64,000 nucleotides of DNA. It comes from Tanytarsus gracilentus (lineage: Eukaryota; Arthropoda; Insecta; Diptera; Chironomidae). The notes beneath the pieces are model-generated. The model was not told where the DNA came from and ran no database searches. It was given only the letters and a program-made list of their open reading frames with translations. The translations under genes and the position numbers were made by a program. The DNA is taken from positions 5,103,501 to 5,167,500 of the forward strand of contig JAXRKN010000037.1 of the NCBI GenBank assembly GCA_038502055.1. The letters run 5' to 3'. This document shows, piece by piece, positions 1-13,000 of the stretch; position 1 is the first letter of the stretch; each line of letters opens with the position of its first letter.

Positions 1-3000
1 TGGACAATTGACAATTAATGATCATGAAAATGTTGTCAACATTTAAGAATCTAATTAGAATATTTAAAAAATGTGAAATTTATTTTATTCTGCTTTAAAA
101 AATATTTTTTAAGACATGCAATTTCAAATCAATCTTTTATCACTCTGAGCAAAAACTATTTAAAAGTTGTAAAGAAATAACAAGCATCAGAAATAACAAA
201 AGAATCGCAAAAAGAAAAGATTTTCTTCTTTTCATTCCCTATGTGTACATCTAAATAGCTTTTCTTCTTCTTCAAAAAGCGGAAGCAGTTAATTTTAAAG
301 TGAAAATGCCATGAAACAAAAGAAAGAAAGAAGCCGCGAGAGTGAGAGTCTAAATTTCATTTTAAGCTCTCTTTGAATGAAAATTTTTCTCTTCCGCGTT
401 AGTTTATTTGGATGTTATTAGCATGTTGACGCAGACGGAAGTGATTCTTATTAATTAAGTTCACGCAAAAAAAGACTAATTATATTTGCTTTCGACTTTA
501 AGGATGCTCAACTTTGATCGAATAAAGAAATATAGTTGAATTGCAAAAGAATTTATTAATAATTTATTTTTTCTTCAAAGTTTTCAGCTGCGCGGAAATT
601 TTTATTGCAAAAAACTGTCAACCATCGTGACGCTCTATTGCAGTGAAAAATTGACCGTAAATTATATGCACATTCGTCACAACCATTGGACCGCATCCAA
701 GATAATGTAATCAGGTTTCAGAAAGGCAAAGGGAGAAAAAAAACTGTGAGTTAGTCTCGAGGAAGTCATTGCGATGATTGATGGCGTTTTGTGTGATAAT
801 GAAATTGCATTTGACGCGTCATTTATGTCGCATTAAATTTCATGCCTTAAAAAAGCACAAAAACGAGTTCAGTTTTGTATCGCAATCTTATCAGACTTGC
901 TTGCAGGTGAAGTGGGACGCACGAGGTCTGCGATAAGAAATATTTCCCAACTTTGTATATTTCTCGTTCCATCCCTGCAAAGTGTGTTTTTAGCTTATTA
1001 AACTCACGTTGAGAAAGATTATTGAACTTCATGGAGCGAAAACTTCTTAATGGAGCTGCAAATGACATTTGGAAAATTTTTTTTAACTCTACAGGACATT
1101 TATGAGTTGACACAATCCTTGCCCACTCAATCGTTTCCATCTCACTCACATTTTAAATGTCATGACATGACCTTTGTCAATGTATTTTAGATGAAAGTAT
1201 CCTTTATACATACACGGCAATATCACTCAAGATCAATATCTTCTCGCATACATAAACTGTAAATATTTCATAAGATTCTCGCAATAGAGAAAGTCAATAG
1301 AGAGAGACAAGTTTTCCGCTAAAATAAACACGTTTCAGCAAAAGATGCTTTATTGCATTTTTCTTCCTCATCATCAGCTTTAACTTATTTTTACAGCATC
1401 TTGTGTCGTGAATTTTGTGTACATTTAGAGATGTCTGTATCGTTGCGCGAGGATTGTGCAGGAGGTGAGATGAATTTCTCAATGGAAAATTGTTGGTTGC
1501 ATGCCAGATGAAAAATAGCTGGAAAAGCGATAAGATTTTTCCCATCTTTGATATAATTATTTCACATAACTTTTTGTTTGTTCTTCGTTGTCAAGAAAGC
1601 TTTCGTTTTTCTCTTCTTCGTGTAAACAGATTGAAAAACATACACCAAGGATTCACTTTGCAATTTATCGAGAAAATTCTTCAAGATTTTCAATGGTACG
1701 AGTTTCAACCTTGTGCAATTTATTTAATTTCTCCCACGATGAACACGAGATGAGATTAAGATAAATTCAATGGAAACTCATTAAGCTTTTTAAAGTTAGA
1801 TTAAAGTTGAATTTTAAATCCTTTCATACATTAAAAAATTGGTTTTTAAATAATATAAACCATAAATCATTTATGTGATTGTGATCATTGAACTTGTCAC
1901 ATTTTATTTTTCTCCTCTTACTAAATTTTATCTAATTAACTTAAATGAATGAGGGTTTAGAAAGAGCGTCAATTAGTGCCGCGTTGACCTCTCACAACGT
2001 CGCAAAAAATGTAATAAAAAAATGCATTCATCAAAATGATATAAAATGAGTGCGGAGTAAGAAGAAGAAACTAGTGAAAGTTTTTTTTTATGTTCGAATA
2101 TATAAATGGCGGCATCAAAGGAGAAAGAGAAAAATTTATATGTTTTTTGAATCGCTAATCAAGTGTCATTTAGCGTCTCTTTTATAACTCACCTTGTGTT
2201 TGAATTTGAATGAAATTTGAATTTGAAATTCTCCGAGAATATTGTGTTGGATATATGTTTACAAAAATTTATTACAATTGTGTAAAAATATTTTGCAATT
2301 CACTCTCTATGTATGTGTGTGTTTTTCACTATTTAAGCTGTACATAGCAGTAAGTGGAAGGCCTTATATACATGCATTGCATAATTGTAAACCTCATTGA
2401 TTGACGTTTTTCTTCTTTTTCTTTTGCTCGATTGCACTTTTTTCCTTTTAATTAGATGCTCTCATTAAAACATCTCGCTTTTATTTATCGACGCGTATCC
2501 ACTTATTACACAATTTTTTATCAAGTTTCTCTCTCACACTAATTTTAGATTTTCTGTTTATATTTTTTTATTTCGCTCCCTACTAATGCAATTTTAACTC
2601 TTACGAAATTAGAAAAAATTTCACTTTGTGGCTTATAGTCGCGATTCTATTTATAGGCTCGTTAGAGAAAAAAAACTTCCACTTTTCACTTTGCGTCTAT
2701 ATCGTTTACTAACTGTAGTTTCTGTTCTAAAGTTATTATTGTTATTTTTTCTTCTTCCACACACTTTCTCGGCTTATATATCTTCGTCATAGAAAGTTGA
2801 ATGCTCAGGAAGGGTTATTTGAAGGATGATGTTCAGTGGAGACACAAAACTAAACATTCATTCATATGGGTTGTCCAAGTGAGTCTGAAAAGAAAAAATG
2901 TATTTTTATTTAAATTGCGCAAAAAAGTGGCGTCAGCTTGACTGACAGATTTTATTTAAAAATTTTATATTTATTGAAATTAACAAATCTCTAAAAGTTA

Positions 3001-6000
3001 TATGACTTAATTGACTGATAAGATCCCAAACACATATAGGAAGTAAAAATTTATTAATTATCATCGACAACATCAATTGAACATGCAACCAAGCAGCGTT
3101 GATAATCTCACTTGGAACGCGATAGATATTGTGATGAGATTCATTCACTTGTTGACCTCAAAACGGAATGAATTGAAATAGAGCAGCGATTTATTGTGTG
3201 AACAACATGAGCATAGTGAGTATGGAGTTTTATAGCCATAGAGAATATAAAACGCAAAACACATTTCGTGACAGGAAAACTTTTCGCTCTCTCCTATTCA
3301 CTCTTATGACCTGATTCTTCTGCCTGGATTAGCTCACATGGCAAAAATAAATCGAGAGCTTTCAAATGCACGCAAAATGGCTTTTTTACATAATTTTTTG
3401 TCGGCAGACAATAAAGTGCGAAATGAATTTAACGGAGGTGTGTCAGTTGACTTGGTGCTCGAAAAATTATACGATCGAATAAGGATAAATGGAAAATTGC
3501 CTTTCGCATCGTGCACAGAGAAAATATGCCGACGTGAATGTGCAACAGGTGGTTCGGCATGAAAAAATTCCTTGTACCGGATGAAAGAATTTTTCTTCTT
3601 TTTTCTCTCTCTCACCTCCAGTCACCGCTCAAGCACGATATTCGTGTTTTACCGTTGCTTTTTTGCATGAAAATTAAATAATTAACCATTTAAAGGAGAA
3701 AAGTGTATTGCATCTGGTGTGTGTCATACAGTTTATGTGCATGCGGTTTATTGCATGCATAAGTGCAATTTTTCTAAATAAACTTTGTGTTTATTTTAAC
3801 CGTGATGAACAGTGCGATATAATTTATAACTAAATATCGTTAAAAAATTTCAATTTCTATGAACGACTTAGTGAACGATAATAATACAAAAATCACCTCT
3901 TAACCTTTGCAGGAAGGGTCGATCACATAATAAAGAAACCGCAAAAGGCATTTTAACATTGTGCGATGACGGCAATAAGTAATGAAAACGAGTTTTTGAG
4001 TACAAGTTATTTCTTGTTCATGTGCGAATGTATGTGGAGTTGTCATCGTCTTGAATGGAATGAATGACTGAAAGAGAGAACGAAAGACAAGACCTGACGG
4101 CGATAATAATAATAGGAGGTGTTTAAATGGTTCAATTTCAATTCCTTTCATATAACGGAATCGGATTGCATTTATGTGCTCACATCAGAGCGAGAAAGTG
4201 CCATAAAACTACATTACCAAGTCACAATTTCCTTTCATCCCGCATTACATCGAAAGCTTTTTCTGCTTAGTTTCGTTTCACTCCTTTTATGGTCGCTTCT
4301 CACTTAACATGGAAGATCATAAATTGTGAAATACGTATTTTCTTCGAAGCTCTCTTTAAGAGCGGGTGTATGTTCAATGATGCACATAAACGGTTGAATT
4401 TACAGGAATTCAAAATCCAAGAAAGATTATGCGGAGCTGATTTATTTCAACTAAGAACAAATCATGTGTTTTTTTCATATAAAAATTCTACGTGCGCTTC
4501 ACATGAAAATTTTACCTTGAACAAATGCTAATCTTACCCTTCAACTACCACCACCAGTGCCATTTACTGCTGCCCGACTTCCTAAACCTTTCCCACAACT
4601 CAATATGTGGGTGGTGGAAGTTACGACATTTGACTCTCAAACAAAATATGAAAGAAATTTAAATTTCATATGAAAATAATTCCAGAAATGTTTTACAAAT
4701 TCATTCGCATACGAGATGAGATGCATTTTGATTTGTTTTCTTCTTAATTCTTGTGAATTTTATTCATTCATAAATTGATTTGCATTTTTGTGCTTCATCC
4801 AAGTGAAATTGTTTGTGGAGAATTTAATTTGAGATGTGTCAAAAAGATTTTGCTCTCCTCGATGGTAAGCAAGAGTGAAAAAATTCAATTGGGTCGTGTA
4901 TTTTAACGCCGATGGTTATTGAGGTCATGATTGTTGTGTGTCTCGCTCATTTTGTTGTATGCACTAGATTTTCGAATATTTTCCACACGTTTGTATTTAT
5001 TTTTTTTGGCTCGATCGCCAGATGCTGTAATCTGATAAATATTTGTGCTTGTGACGATGATAAATTTCACTGGAGTTTTTTGATGATTCTTGAACATTTC
5101 TTTTAAAAAATAAAAGTTTGTGACGCAATTGTCTCACCTACTCTTGATAGATTTTTATCTGAAAATTAAATCTTTCTTTTCAAAATATCCAGGAAAAATT
5201 TAGTATTTTTGAAAAATGAGCAACACTTAAGTTGAAAAGATTAAAATAATTTAAATTTAGATAAATAAAAAATTAAAAAATATTTGAAAAATATCTGAAC
5301 CGTTAATCAAAAGTCACCATAATTATTAATCATTCATCGCATGCAAGCGAGATTGAGAAAAATTCCGAGAAACCGCAGGCACGAAATTAGTCATAATTTA
5401 TTAAAGTCTCATCTCTTTCTTTCTGACAATGGTCTTCATCACAACAACAAAATGCAACGGCCATAAAAGTCCTTAATAGCAATTTCTCAGAGCCATAATT
5501 TATATTCTCTTTTTGCGGTATTGTTTGTGTCTTTTTTGCTTTGACCCAAATTTTCGCGATGTCAACTCTCGTGTGAGTGTTTATTTGAATAATTTATTAC
5601 CTAAAAGAGTTCTTTCGTTCACAGCAAGAAAAAGCTTTCTTTTATTTTGGCTGCAAACACACCGAAAGTTCGACAACAAACTCAATTTTTTGTTTTTTGA
5701 GGTTTTATGAATATTCATCAGGCAAACGTAATCGATTTCACTTTCTTATCGAATTCTCTTCGCAATCCATTCCAAAGGGGAGGCACTCAAGAGATATGTT
5801 ATGCAAATATTGGAACACTTTTTTCTCCTTCATCGACTCTCATGGTCGCATGCTTCGCTAAATATTCCGCTACTGTTTTACGATGGCCGCGCGTAATGAA
5901 TTCCCACGAGTTAGAGAGTTTTTTTCTCGAAAAAACTACGAAGTTACTTAATTAACGAAAACAGTCACGTTTTTCTGTCACTCCTTCACTTTTCTTCAGA

Positions 6001-6206
6001 GTATTACCAACACGTCGATGACAAAGAAATTTGAAAATCTTCAGAGATGAATAAAATTAATAAAGACGTAAAAGATATTTTGAAATTTAGAAGTTCGTTA
6101 AAAATATTTTATTATTTTCCTTATAATGCTTTTTAAACATCCTTGAGATCTCCACTGTGACTTGACTGTGACATAGTTTTTCATTTTTAACTTCTCTCTC
6201 TTTTTA
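1..6206. other. Gene-poor AT-rich DNA, no supported gene
   Basis: This stretch is AT-rich with many A and T runs, short CT/GA tracts and scattered stop codons in all frames. The longest open frames are under 105 codons, do not join through plausible splice sites and resemble no family I know. One frame at 3,338-3,562 has a slightly more protein-like composition and is discussed as a finding. It could be intergenic DNA downstream of Angiomotin or a long intron of a gene lying to the left. I cannot tell which from this sequence alone. Confidence 0.6.
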
Positions 6207-6885
6207 GCGTAACCCACAAAGTGGTGTAACGCTTATATGCTCGTGATTCCGTCCGTCCGTCCGTCTGCACAAGCGAGATCTCGGTCCCTGGACCAGCTAG
6301 AGACTTCTAGTTTTCGCCAGATGGTAGCTCTTAGGGTCTATATGTGCAGGCACTGACTATTTTTTGAGTCATGACCTATGGTCGTGCCATGGACGGCCAT
6401 AACGTCCATTTTTCATACAAATTTTCTCTTATATGGCTTCATGGGTATCGTTGAACTCGTGATTGGACCAGAAATCGATTGGCATTGATTCGTAACTTGA
6501 CCAGGAATCGATTGACATACATGATTTTTCGAGTCGTGACCTATGGTCGTGCCACAGACAGCCAAAATGTCCATTTTTCAGAACTATGGCTTCATGGGTA
6601 TCGTAGAACTCGTGATTGGACCAGGAATCGATTGATATAGATGATTTTTGAGGAATGTCCATCATGGACGGCCAGTAGTGCCACGGACAGCCAAAATGTC
6701 CATTTTTCAGAACTATGGCTTCATGGGTATCGTTGAACTCGTAATTGGACCAGGAATCTAATGGCATTGATGATTTTTGAGGAATGGTCGAACAGGACTG
6801 CCACGGACAGCCAAAGTGTCCGGATTGACTTAAACTAATTTTTTATGCACTTTTCAAACACTGATCTGTTACAAGTGGGTTACGC
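6207..6885. mobile_element. Putative non-autonomous element with 11-bp inverted ends
   Basis: The 11 bases GCGTAACCCAC at 6,207-6,217 recur as a perfect inverted copy, GTGGGTTACGC, at 6,875-6,885, bounding 679 bp. The interior is less AT-rich than its surroundings. It carries a CCGT tandem run (about 6,248-6,264) near the left end and three degenerate direct copies of a 130-150 bp unit. No transposase is encoded, and the open frame across the repeats is just the repeat itself. I see no clear target-site duplication, so the true ends may differ. It is most simply a MITE-like or satellite-bearing non-autonomous DNA transposon. The class is inference. Confidence 0.55.
6434..6830. repeat. Degenerate tandem repeat, three copies of about 130-150 bp
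   Basis: The string TGGCTTCATGGGTATCG starts at 6,434, 6,587 and 6,716. After each, a near-identical block follows: a GGACCA segment, then an ATCGATTG-like segment, then GATTTTT, then a GACAGCC or GACGGCC block ending in TGTCC. A partial unit without the TGGCTTC head lies just left, around 6,355-6,420. The spacing of 153 and 129 bases shows the copies have diverged by indels. The array sits inside the inverted-repeat element described above. Confidence 0.8.
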
Positions 6886-9800
6886 GGCAACACCCACGTG
6901 TGGGTTTTGAAACATTTTTTGGCTATCTTAATCTTAAAACTTTTCTATTCATTATTTGCCAAATATCATCAATTCGACTTTCGACTGAAATAAATTATTT
7001 TATCCTTTAAAATTTAAACATTTTTCTTCCTTATCATCATCGCTTGAAACACGATCATCGTCAGCCCATTAAAAATCGATTTTCCCCATTCTCTTGCAAG
7101 GAGTTATTAAAGTCACATTAATTTCATTTCGCTCTCGATGAAGTCGTAAAAAGTACATCTCAGTTTTGTGCACATACACACACACTCATGAGCAAAAAAT
7201 TAAAGCTCTCTCGCTTTTAAAGGCCTGACCTTCGTTACGAAAATAAAAATTGCAAAACGAGCGCGGTAAAATTATTTGCGTGTGTGAGCCGTGCTCTGTG
7301 TGTTGTGTAAATATTTCGCGTCTTTGTTAGGGCTTGAGAGCTGTGGTAATAAGAAGAGATTTTTAAATTCATACAATTTCTTCTTTTCTACAAACTTGTA
7401 CAACATCTGTCAATTTGACTGAGCTCGTTAATTGAATTTTTTACGTTCTTTATCAAAAAGTTTTAAATTTTATAATAAATCTAAATTAATTTAAATTTTG
7501 AGAAAGATCTAAATACACCAACAACAGGTTACGCACATCACGAACTTTACCCTTTCAACCAAAAAAAGTCTCAACTCGTGTAATTTATGAAACGACGGAA
7601 AATAAATTTTGAAGCTCTCGCGCAAGACAACATAAAGCTATCATGTCATGTCTGGGGTGTGTGAGAGTTAATAACTTCGTCTTGAGTCGTAATAACAACG
7701 AAAAAAAATGCAGGATAATTAATGATCGAATGGTGTCAAGATATCTTGCAGAGTCTTTTTATTTTGCCAGACACGCTAAAAGATTTTTTCCGTGATCGCA
7801 AAAAAGAGAACAAACATAAAGTGTTGGTAACGTCATCATCGAATTTTTGCGAATTTTTAAAGTGAGTTTTGACTTATTTTTTACCAGAAATAAATTTAAA
7901 TTCTTATCTTAACTTTTTGTTAAATGTTTACTTATCACGTTCTGTTGACATTTCACGTTTTTTATAGCTAAATTGCATTTGCATAGAGATCAAATAATTT
8001 GCGATAGAGAACTTTAAGTGTATTATGCCTGACAATGTTATGAGTTCAATATTTGATGGTCGATTACTTTCTCAAATTACCCTCGAAGAGATTTAATTTT
8101 CCTAACAACTCACACTGTCCTCGACAAGCATCCATCGGGTTCTGAATGTTCGAGAGAAAAACAAGTTCACGTCAAGGCTAACAATATTCATTTTCGTGTA
8201 TTTTCAAATTGCAGGTCATTCGACTCGCTACACACAGTCATCGTGTGTACATAATAAGGAAAAATAATTTATTGGCTTCCTCGCTCATTTTTTTTGATAG
8301 CGCTGCGCTAAAAAATTATATTTCTTGCGAAAAATAGCCAAAAGCGTGCGACAACGAGCTCAATTTATGATGCATCATTTTTAAACATTGGCAATCGTTA
8401 GGTGCAGAGAGAGAAAAAATATTGTTCCAGACATAAAAAAGAAAAACTTCACGCGATGACGTCAATTTATGTGCATAATATTTTTAATTTTTTATGCAAT
8501 GTCATCATTTAGAATTTTCAAGGTAATGTCAAAAATCAGAAAGAAATTGAAACTAAAAACTTTTTTCGAATCTTAAAATTTTCTTTTTCTTTTTTGCATT
8601 CAATAAATTATTTTATATCCGAACTTAAATAAATATTTTTTGTGTCCTTTTGTTCCTCATTCAGCCAACTCAGAATCACATTTTAAAGCTAAAATAACAC
8701 ACAAAAATTTCCATTCATTATTTTACTTTGTAATGGTTATTAAAATTTATTATCATTATGGCTTTTGAAAAAATATTTCATTTCAGACACTTTGTGCTAA
8801 TGGTCTAGACCAATTTTTATTATTATCATTCAGTGAGACACATAAGAATAATGACATAGTATTTATTTTGAATTATATTCGCTGAGCAAAATTTCCCATG
8901 AGTTCAAAGACCCAAAAAGGTTGTCGCAAATTCACCGATTGTCAAGACAATAATTTTTCTCCTCATCCCTGTTTCTTAACTGCATTGAAACAAGAATATT
9001 TTGCACATTTTTCCTCATGAGTGAGTTTTTCATTGAACATGAATGTAATAAAAGGTTATTCACACATTTTTATTATCACTTCGTGAATAGAAATGAAATA
9101 AAGTTCAATGAAGTTTTTGCTAAAAATAGATAAAATTTCAACCCGTGACCAGTTGTAATCGAAGAAATACGAATTTATCCATGCTCAAATGCCTTAGAGA
9201 CATTTTGATTGAAACAATAGCAAATTTATGATGTTCCACAAAAAAAACTCTTTGATATCCTCAGGGAAGTTAACCTCCTTTCGCAGAAAATAATTTCAAT
9301 AGAAAAATTTCCTAATAGTCTTCAGATAATTAAACTTTACGAAGTTATTTAAATTGAGCAAGATCTTGTTCAAATTTTCTGAAAATTGGAGGGAGCTTAA
9401 ACTTTTAAAGTTCTTCGTGTTAGTTTTATAAAGTTTTGCAAAGAGAACTTAAAATTGGCTAATTAGTTTTGTAATTTATATGTTTGTAAACTTAAAATTT
9501 AAACATTTCAAGTTTTAGAATTTAAAAATTATTTTCTAGCTCGATTGTAAAGGCGACATTAAAACATTTATTTCCACACCATAGCAAAAACGTCACGCGA
9601 GGAGTTCAATTGCAAAATTTCTTCGTATTTTTCCGTCGCTACGCATTAATTCAATAACTTTTCCTCCATTGCCATCGACCTCGTGCTTGACATTAATCGA
9701 GATGATTGTGCATGTGAGTAAAGTGAGACTAGAGGGCAGTGCGAAAAGTATAAAATTGAATTTTTCCGTATATGGTGCCTCACGCATTAAAAAAAGCAAC

Positions 9801-9975
9801 CAAATAATTTATCATTGTGTCTCTACAACATATTCGCAAAAAAATATAAATTCGAAAAACGTGAACAATTTTATTGCACATCAGGCAGAAAATTTTCGCG
9901 ACAAAAAAAATAATTCAGGACAATGAGAACGTCGACGATAGCAAGAATGCTTGGAAAGAATCACCAGCATGGCAC

Positions 9976-9977
<2 letters not shown>
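6886..9977. other. Gene-poor AT-rich DNA
   Basis: I see no gene. Just outside the element, at about 6,891-6,906, is a near-palindromic block with ACCCACGTG and GTGTGGGTT around a CACGTG core. The rest is AT-rich with homopolymer runs and no open frame that can be supported. Confidence 0.55.

Positions 9978-10011
<34 letters not shown>
9978..10011. repeat. GA dinucleotide microsatellite, 17 units
   Basis: An uninterrupted GA tract of 34 bases lies in noncoding DNA. It is the longest perfect simple repeat I see in the window and is likely length-variable between individuals. Confidence 0.95.
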
Positions 10012-10019
<8 letters not shown>

Positions 10020-13000
10020 ACAGAAAAAGTACCGTTAGCAACATTTTGAGAAAGAGTCATGACTTTTCGTTATCGTCTTTTGTTTTCTTTCCTTCTCTTT
10101 TCAATTTTTTTCCTCAACAATATCTTTAAGTCCATGTCGACCTCTCTCCTTCTCACTCGCACGACGTTGCTCGAGAATTTCAAAATAAAAACATCATCAA
10201 CATTTAAAGCGCGAGACAATTGGAAAAGTTCGAGGAAATATTTTTTCTGGCTTCAGATTCGATGGCAAAAAAAATCCTCACAATTTTTTTATGTTTCTCA
10301 AGCGAGCAAATCAGAAGTAAGGAGAAAATGAGAAAAGATTGCAATTTAAACTATTCAAGGTTTTGTGTGACAAAAGGGTCAAGAAACTTTCACACATCAA
10401 TTTTATTTGCTTCCGCTTTTTTTTGAAAATAAAACCTCAACTTGCAAACTGTTTCATAAGAAATAAAAAAATTAATTTTTGGGAGAGTCTCGACGAAAAA
10501 AAGTTCAGTTTAGAGTGAAGGTCCCGAAAACCTGTTTTTATATAAAAAAGTGTTCTTCAACATAAACGACTGCGGTTAAGATCGCCATTATTTTCAGACT
10601 CGCGCACAATATCACGGCTGTATTACAATCCGAGAGATATTTTTGTTGATTCATTTAATTTTCGGCACGAGGAAAAAACTGAATTTGAGTGGCTTTAAGC
10701 AGGCAAGAACAACGCGAAAATATTCTATAATGTTTTTAAAACTTGAATTTTTAACGACAAATTCAAAATTAATTCATTGCGAAATTTTTCCTTCCCATTT
10801 TTTTGCGGTTTGTCGTGTAGAAACAAATTGTGTGTGTGTGAAATTACTACTATGGAAGTGAGAGAGTAGAATAATAATTAAAAACAAATGCTAAACACAG
10901 ACCTAAAAGCATAAAATTAGCAGTTGAAGAAGAAAGAAATCATAAATCATCAAACTTGTTTTTTTTTGAGCCAAAGAGCAAACGAATGAGCTAAATCGCA
11001 ATTTTTATTGCTTCTGCGGATTTTCTTCTTCATAAATTCTAAAGATATGATTTATTTTTATTCAAACCATGAGCGCGATGTTAAAAACTTTGATCTTCCA
11101 ATTTTTTACTTTGGAGGTTAAAAAATTAACAAGTTTCGGGGGTCAAAAAAATTATTAAAAGGTGTTAAATTATTTTTCCCTTGCATGATCAATTAATTTC
11201 CTTTCTTTTCAGCAAAAACTCAAATAAATCACGCTTGAGTTTAAAGAAATGTTGATTTTTTTTTGCAAACTCAGTGAGATCTCATTTGTCAACAGAATGG
11301 AATGCGATACAGTAAATTTCAGCTATAGAGCTGTTAGCTGTTGAAAAACGACATTGTCACACACATTTATCTATTCCCAGTTTTTCTTTCGTTTGAATTC
11401 CAGAAATAATTCTCGGATGTCGATATTTTTGGTCATATTTTAATCGCTTCCAAAAAAAAGTTGGTTTGAGAAACGGTTTTTATTCTTAGCTCCGCTCCAG
11501 CACAGACACTTACGCAGTCATGCTGTGAAAATAGAGAAGTTCAAGAATCCGACATTCTTGTAAATCGCGCCAAAAATAGATGAATTGAATGATTAATCTT
11601 TTCGCGCATTCTTTAAAGCAATTTTATGGCTTGATCGTTAATTATTTTTCGTCTCTAGGGTTCAAAGGATTATTGATTATTTTTAGAGGCAATTAAATTT
11701 TAACAACTCAGTGAATTTTAAAATTTTATTCTAGAAGTTTTAAAATTAATGTCGAGTGAAATGTTTTTGTTTTCTATAGTCTGAACAACAACAATTCGGC
11801 AATTCCTCAATAAACATTTTCTCTCTTTTTCTTTTTTACATAACCTCCTCCGTATGTAATGCTCGCTGCATGTCGAGTGTGATGAAGAAATTGAAGAAAG
11901 ACAGAAATATAAAGAGTGCGCGAGTACATAACAATAATCGTGTGTGAACGATATGCTTGTTGTGTATCTGCTCGTTTATATACACACCACAGACATATTC
12001 ACACTCACCGACGATACATTTACAGATTTCGCTTTTTTTGCTCGCTCGTCAAAAAAAAAAGCTTTTCGTGTGTGAGCTGAGCAAGGAGGAAAAAACTTGT
12101 TCTCATGAATTAGTCATATTAATGCATTCATCGCTTGAGCCAGAATTTTTAATTTTAATTTTTTTGCGATCTCTCTCTTAATTGAAAATAGTGCACAATA
12201 ACAAAATTAGTGTTCGAGATTGATGGTCGTAAATTGTGATTATGAGTCGTTAAAAAAGTTACGAGAATTTTTCACTGTCTTCGCTCGAATTTGTTGAAAG
12301 CATTGTTGCCAATTTTTCTGTTAATAATTTAGTGACTGAAAATATTTAAATAACTTAATTTTCAGTTGAAGCCTTTAACTCATAATTTTGCTATAAAAAA
12401 AGTTATTTATCGCTTCTGAAACCTTTCATGGTGTTAATGTAATTGAAAATTGGATAGCAAAAAATTTGCGAAACTTAAAAAATCCATAGTGTAATGATGC
12501 TGGCGAACGATGTGAAAAAGATAATTAATCAATTGCACTTTGGAGTCTCGATAATCTTACAGTTTTCGTCTTTCGCTTGCTTGAAATCGGAAAATGAAGT
12601 GTGAAAATTTTTTAAAATTTTACATTTCAATTAAAATTTGTCGAACAAATTGATTAACATTTTTCAACGAATACGGAACTTGTTTTTAACTTCTTGTAGC
12701 GCATTAAGTTACGTGAGAAGAATGGCCAGTCAAAAATTGATGAAATAATCATCATTCATTCAACATTTAATGGATTCTTGATGCTTTAACAGAGCATGTG
12801 GTTGATGTGGGTTTACTTTAGTTATTGGGTCGATGGCAAGAAAGAATTTATAAAAGTTTTTAAACCAAATCTAGTTTGAAGATTTTTTATAATATTAAAA
12901 GAGGACTCAAGTTTATTTTTCCGATGAATTCACACTTCCTCGGGACAGGTTGCGATTGTGACAACAAAAGCATTAATTCCACATTCCAACATGCAAAAAT

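Noticed and set aside
6429..6767. 112-codon minus-strand open frame with repeated DSWSNHEF-like and DTHEAIVLKNGHFG units
   Set aside because: The protein repeats simply mirror the three DNA tandem copies in the inverted-end element; no family resemblance.
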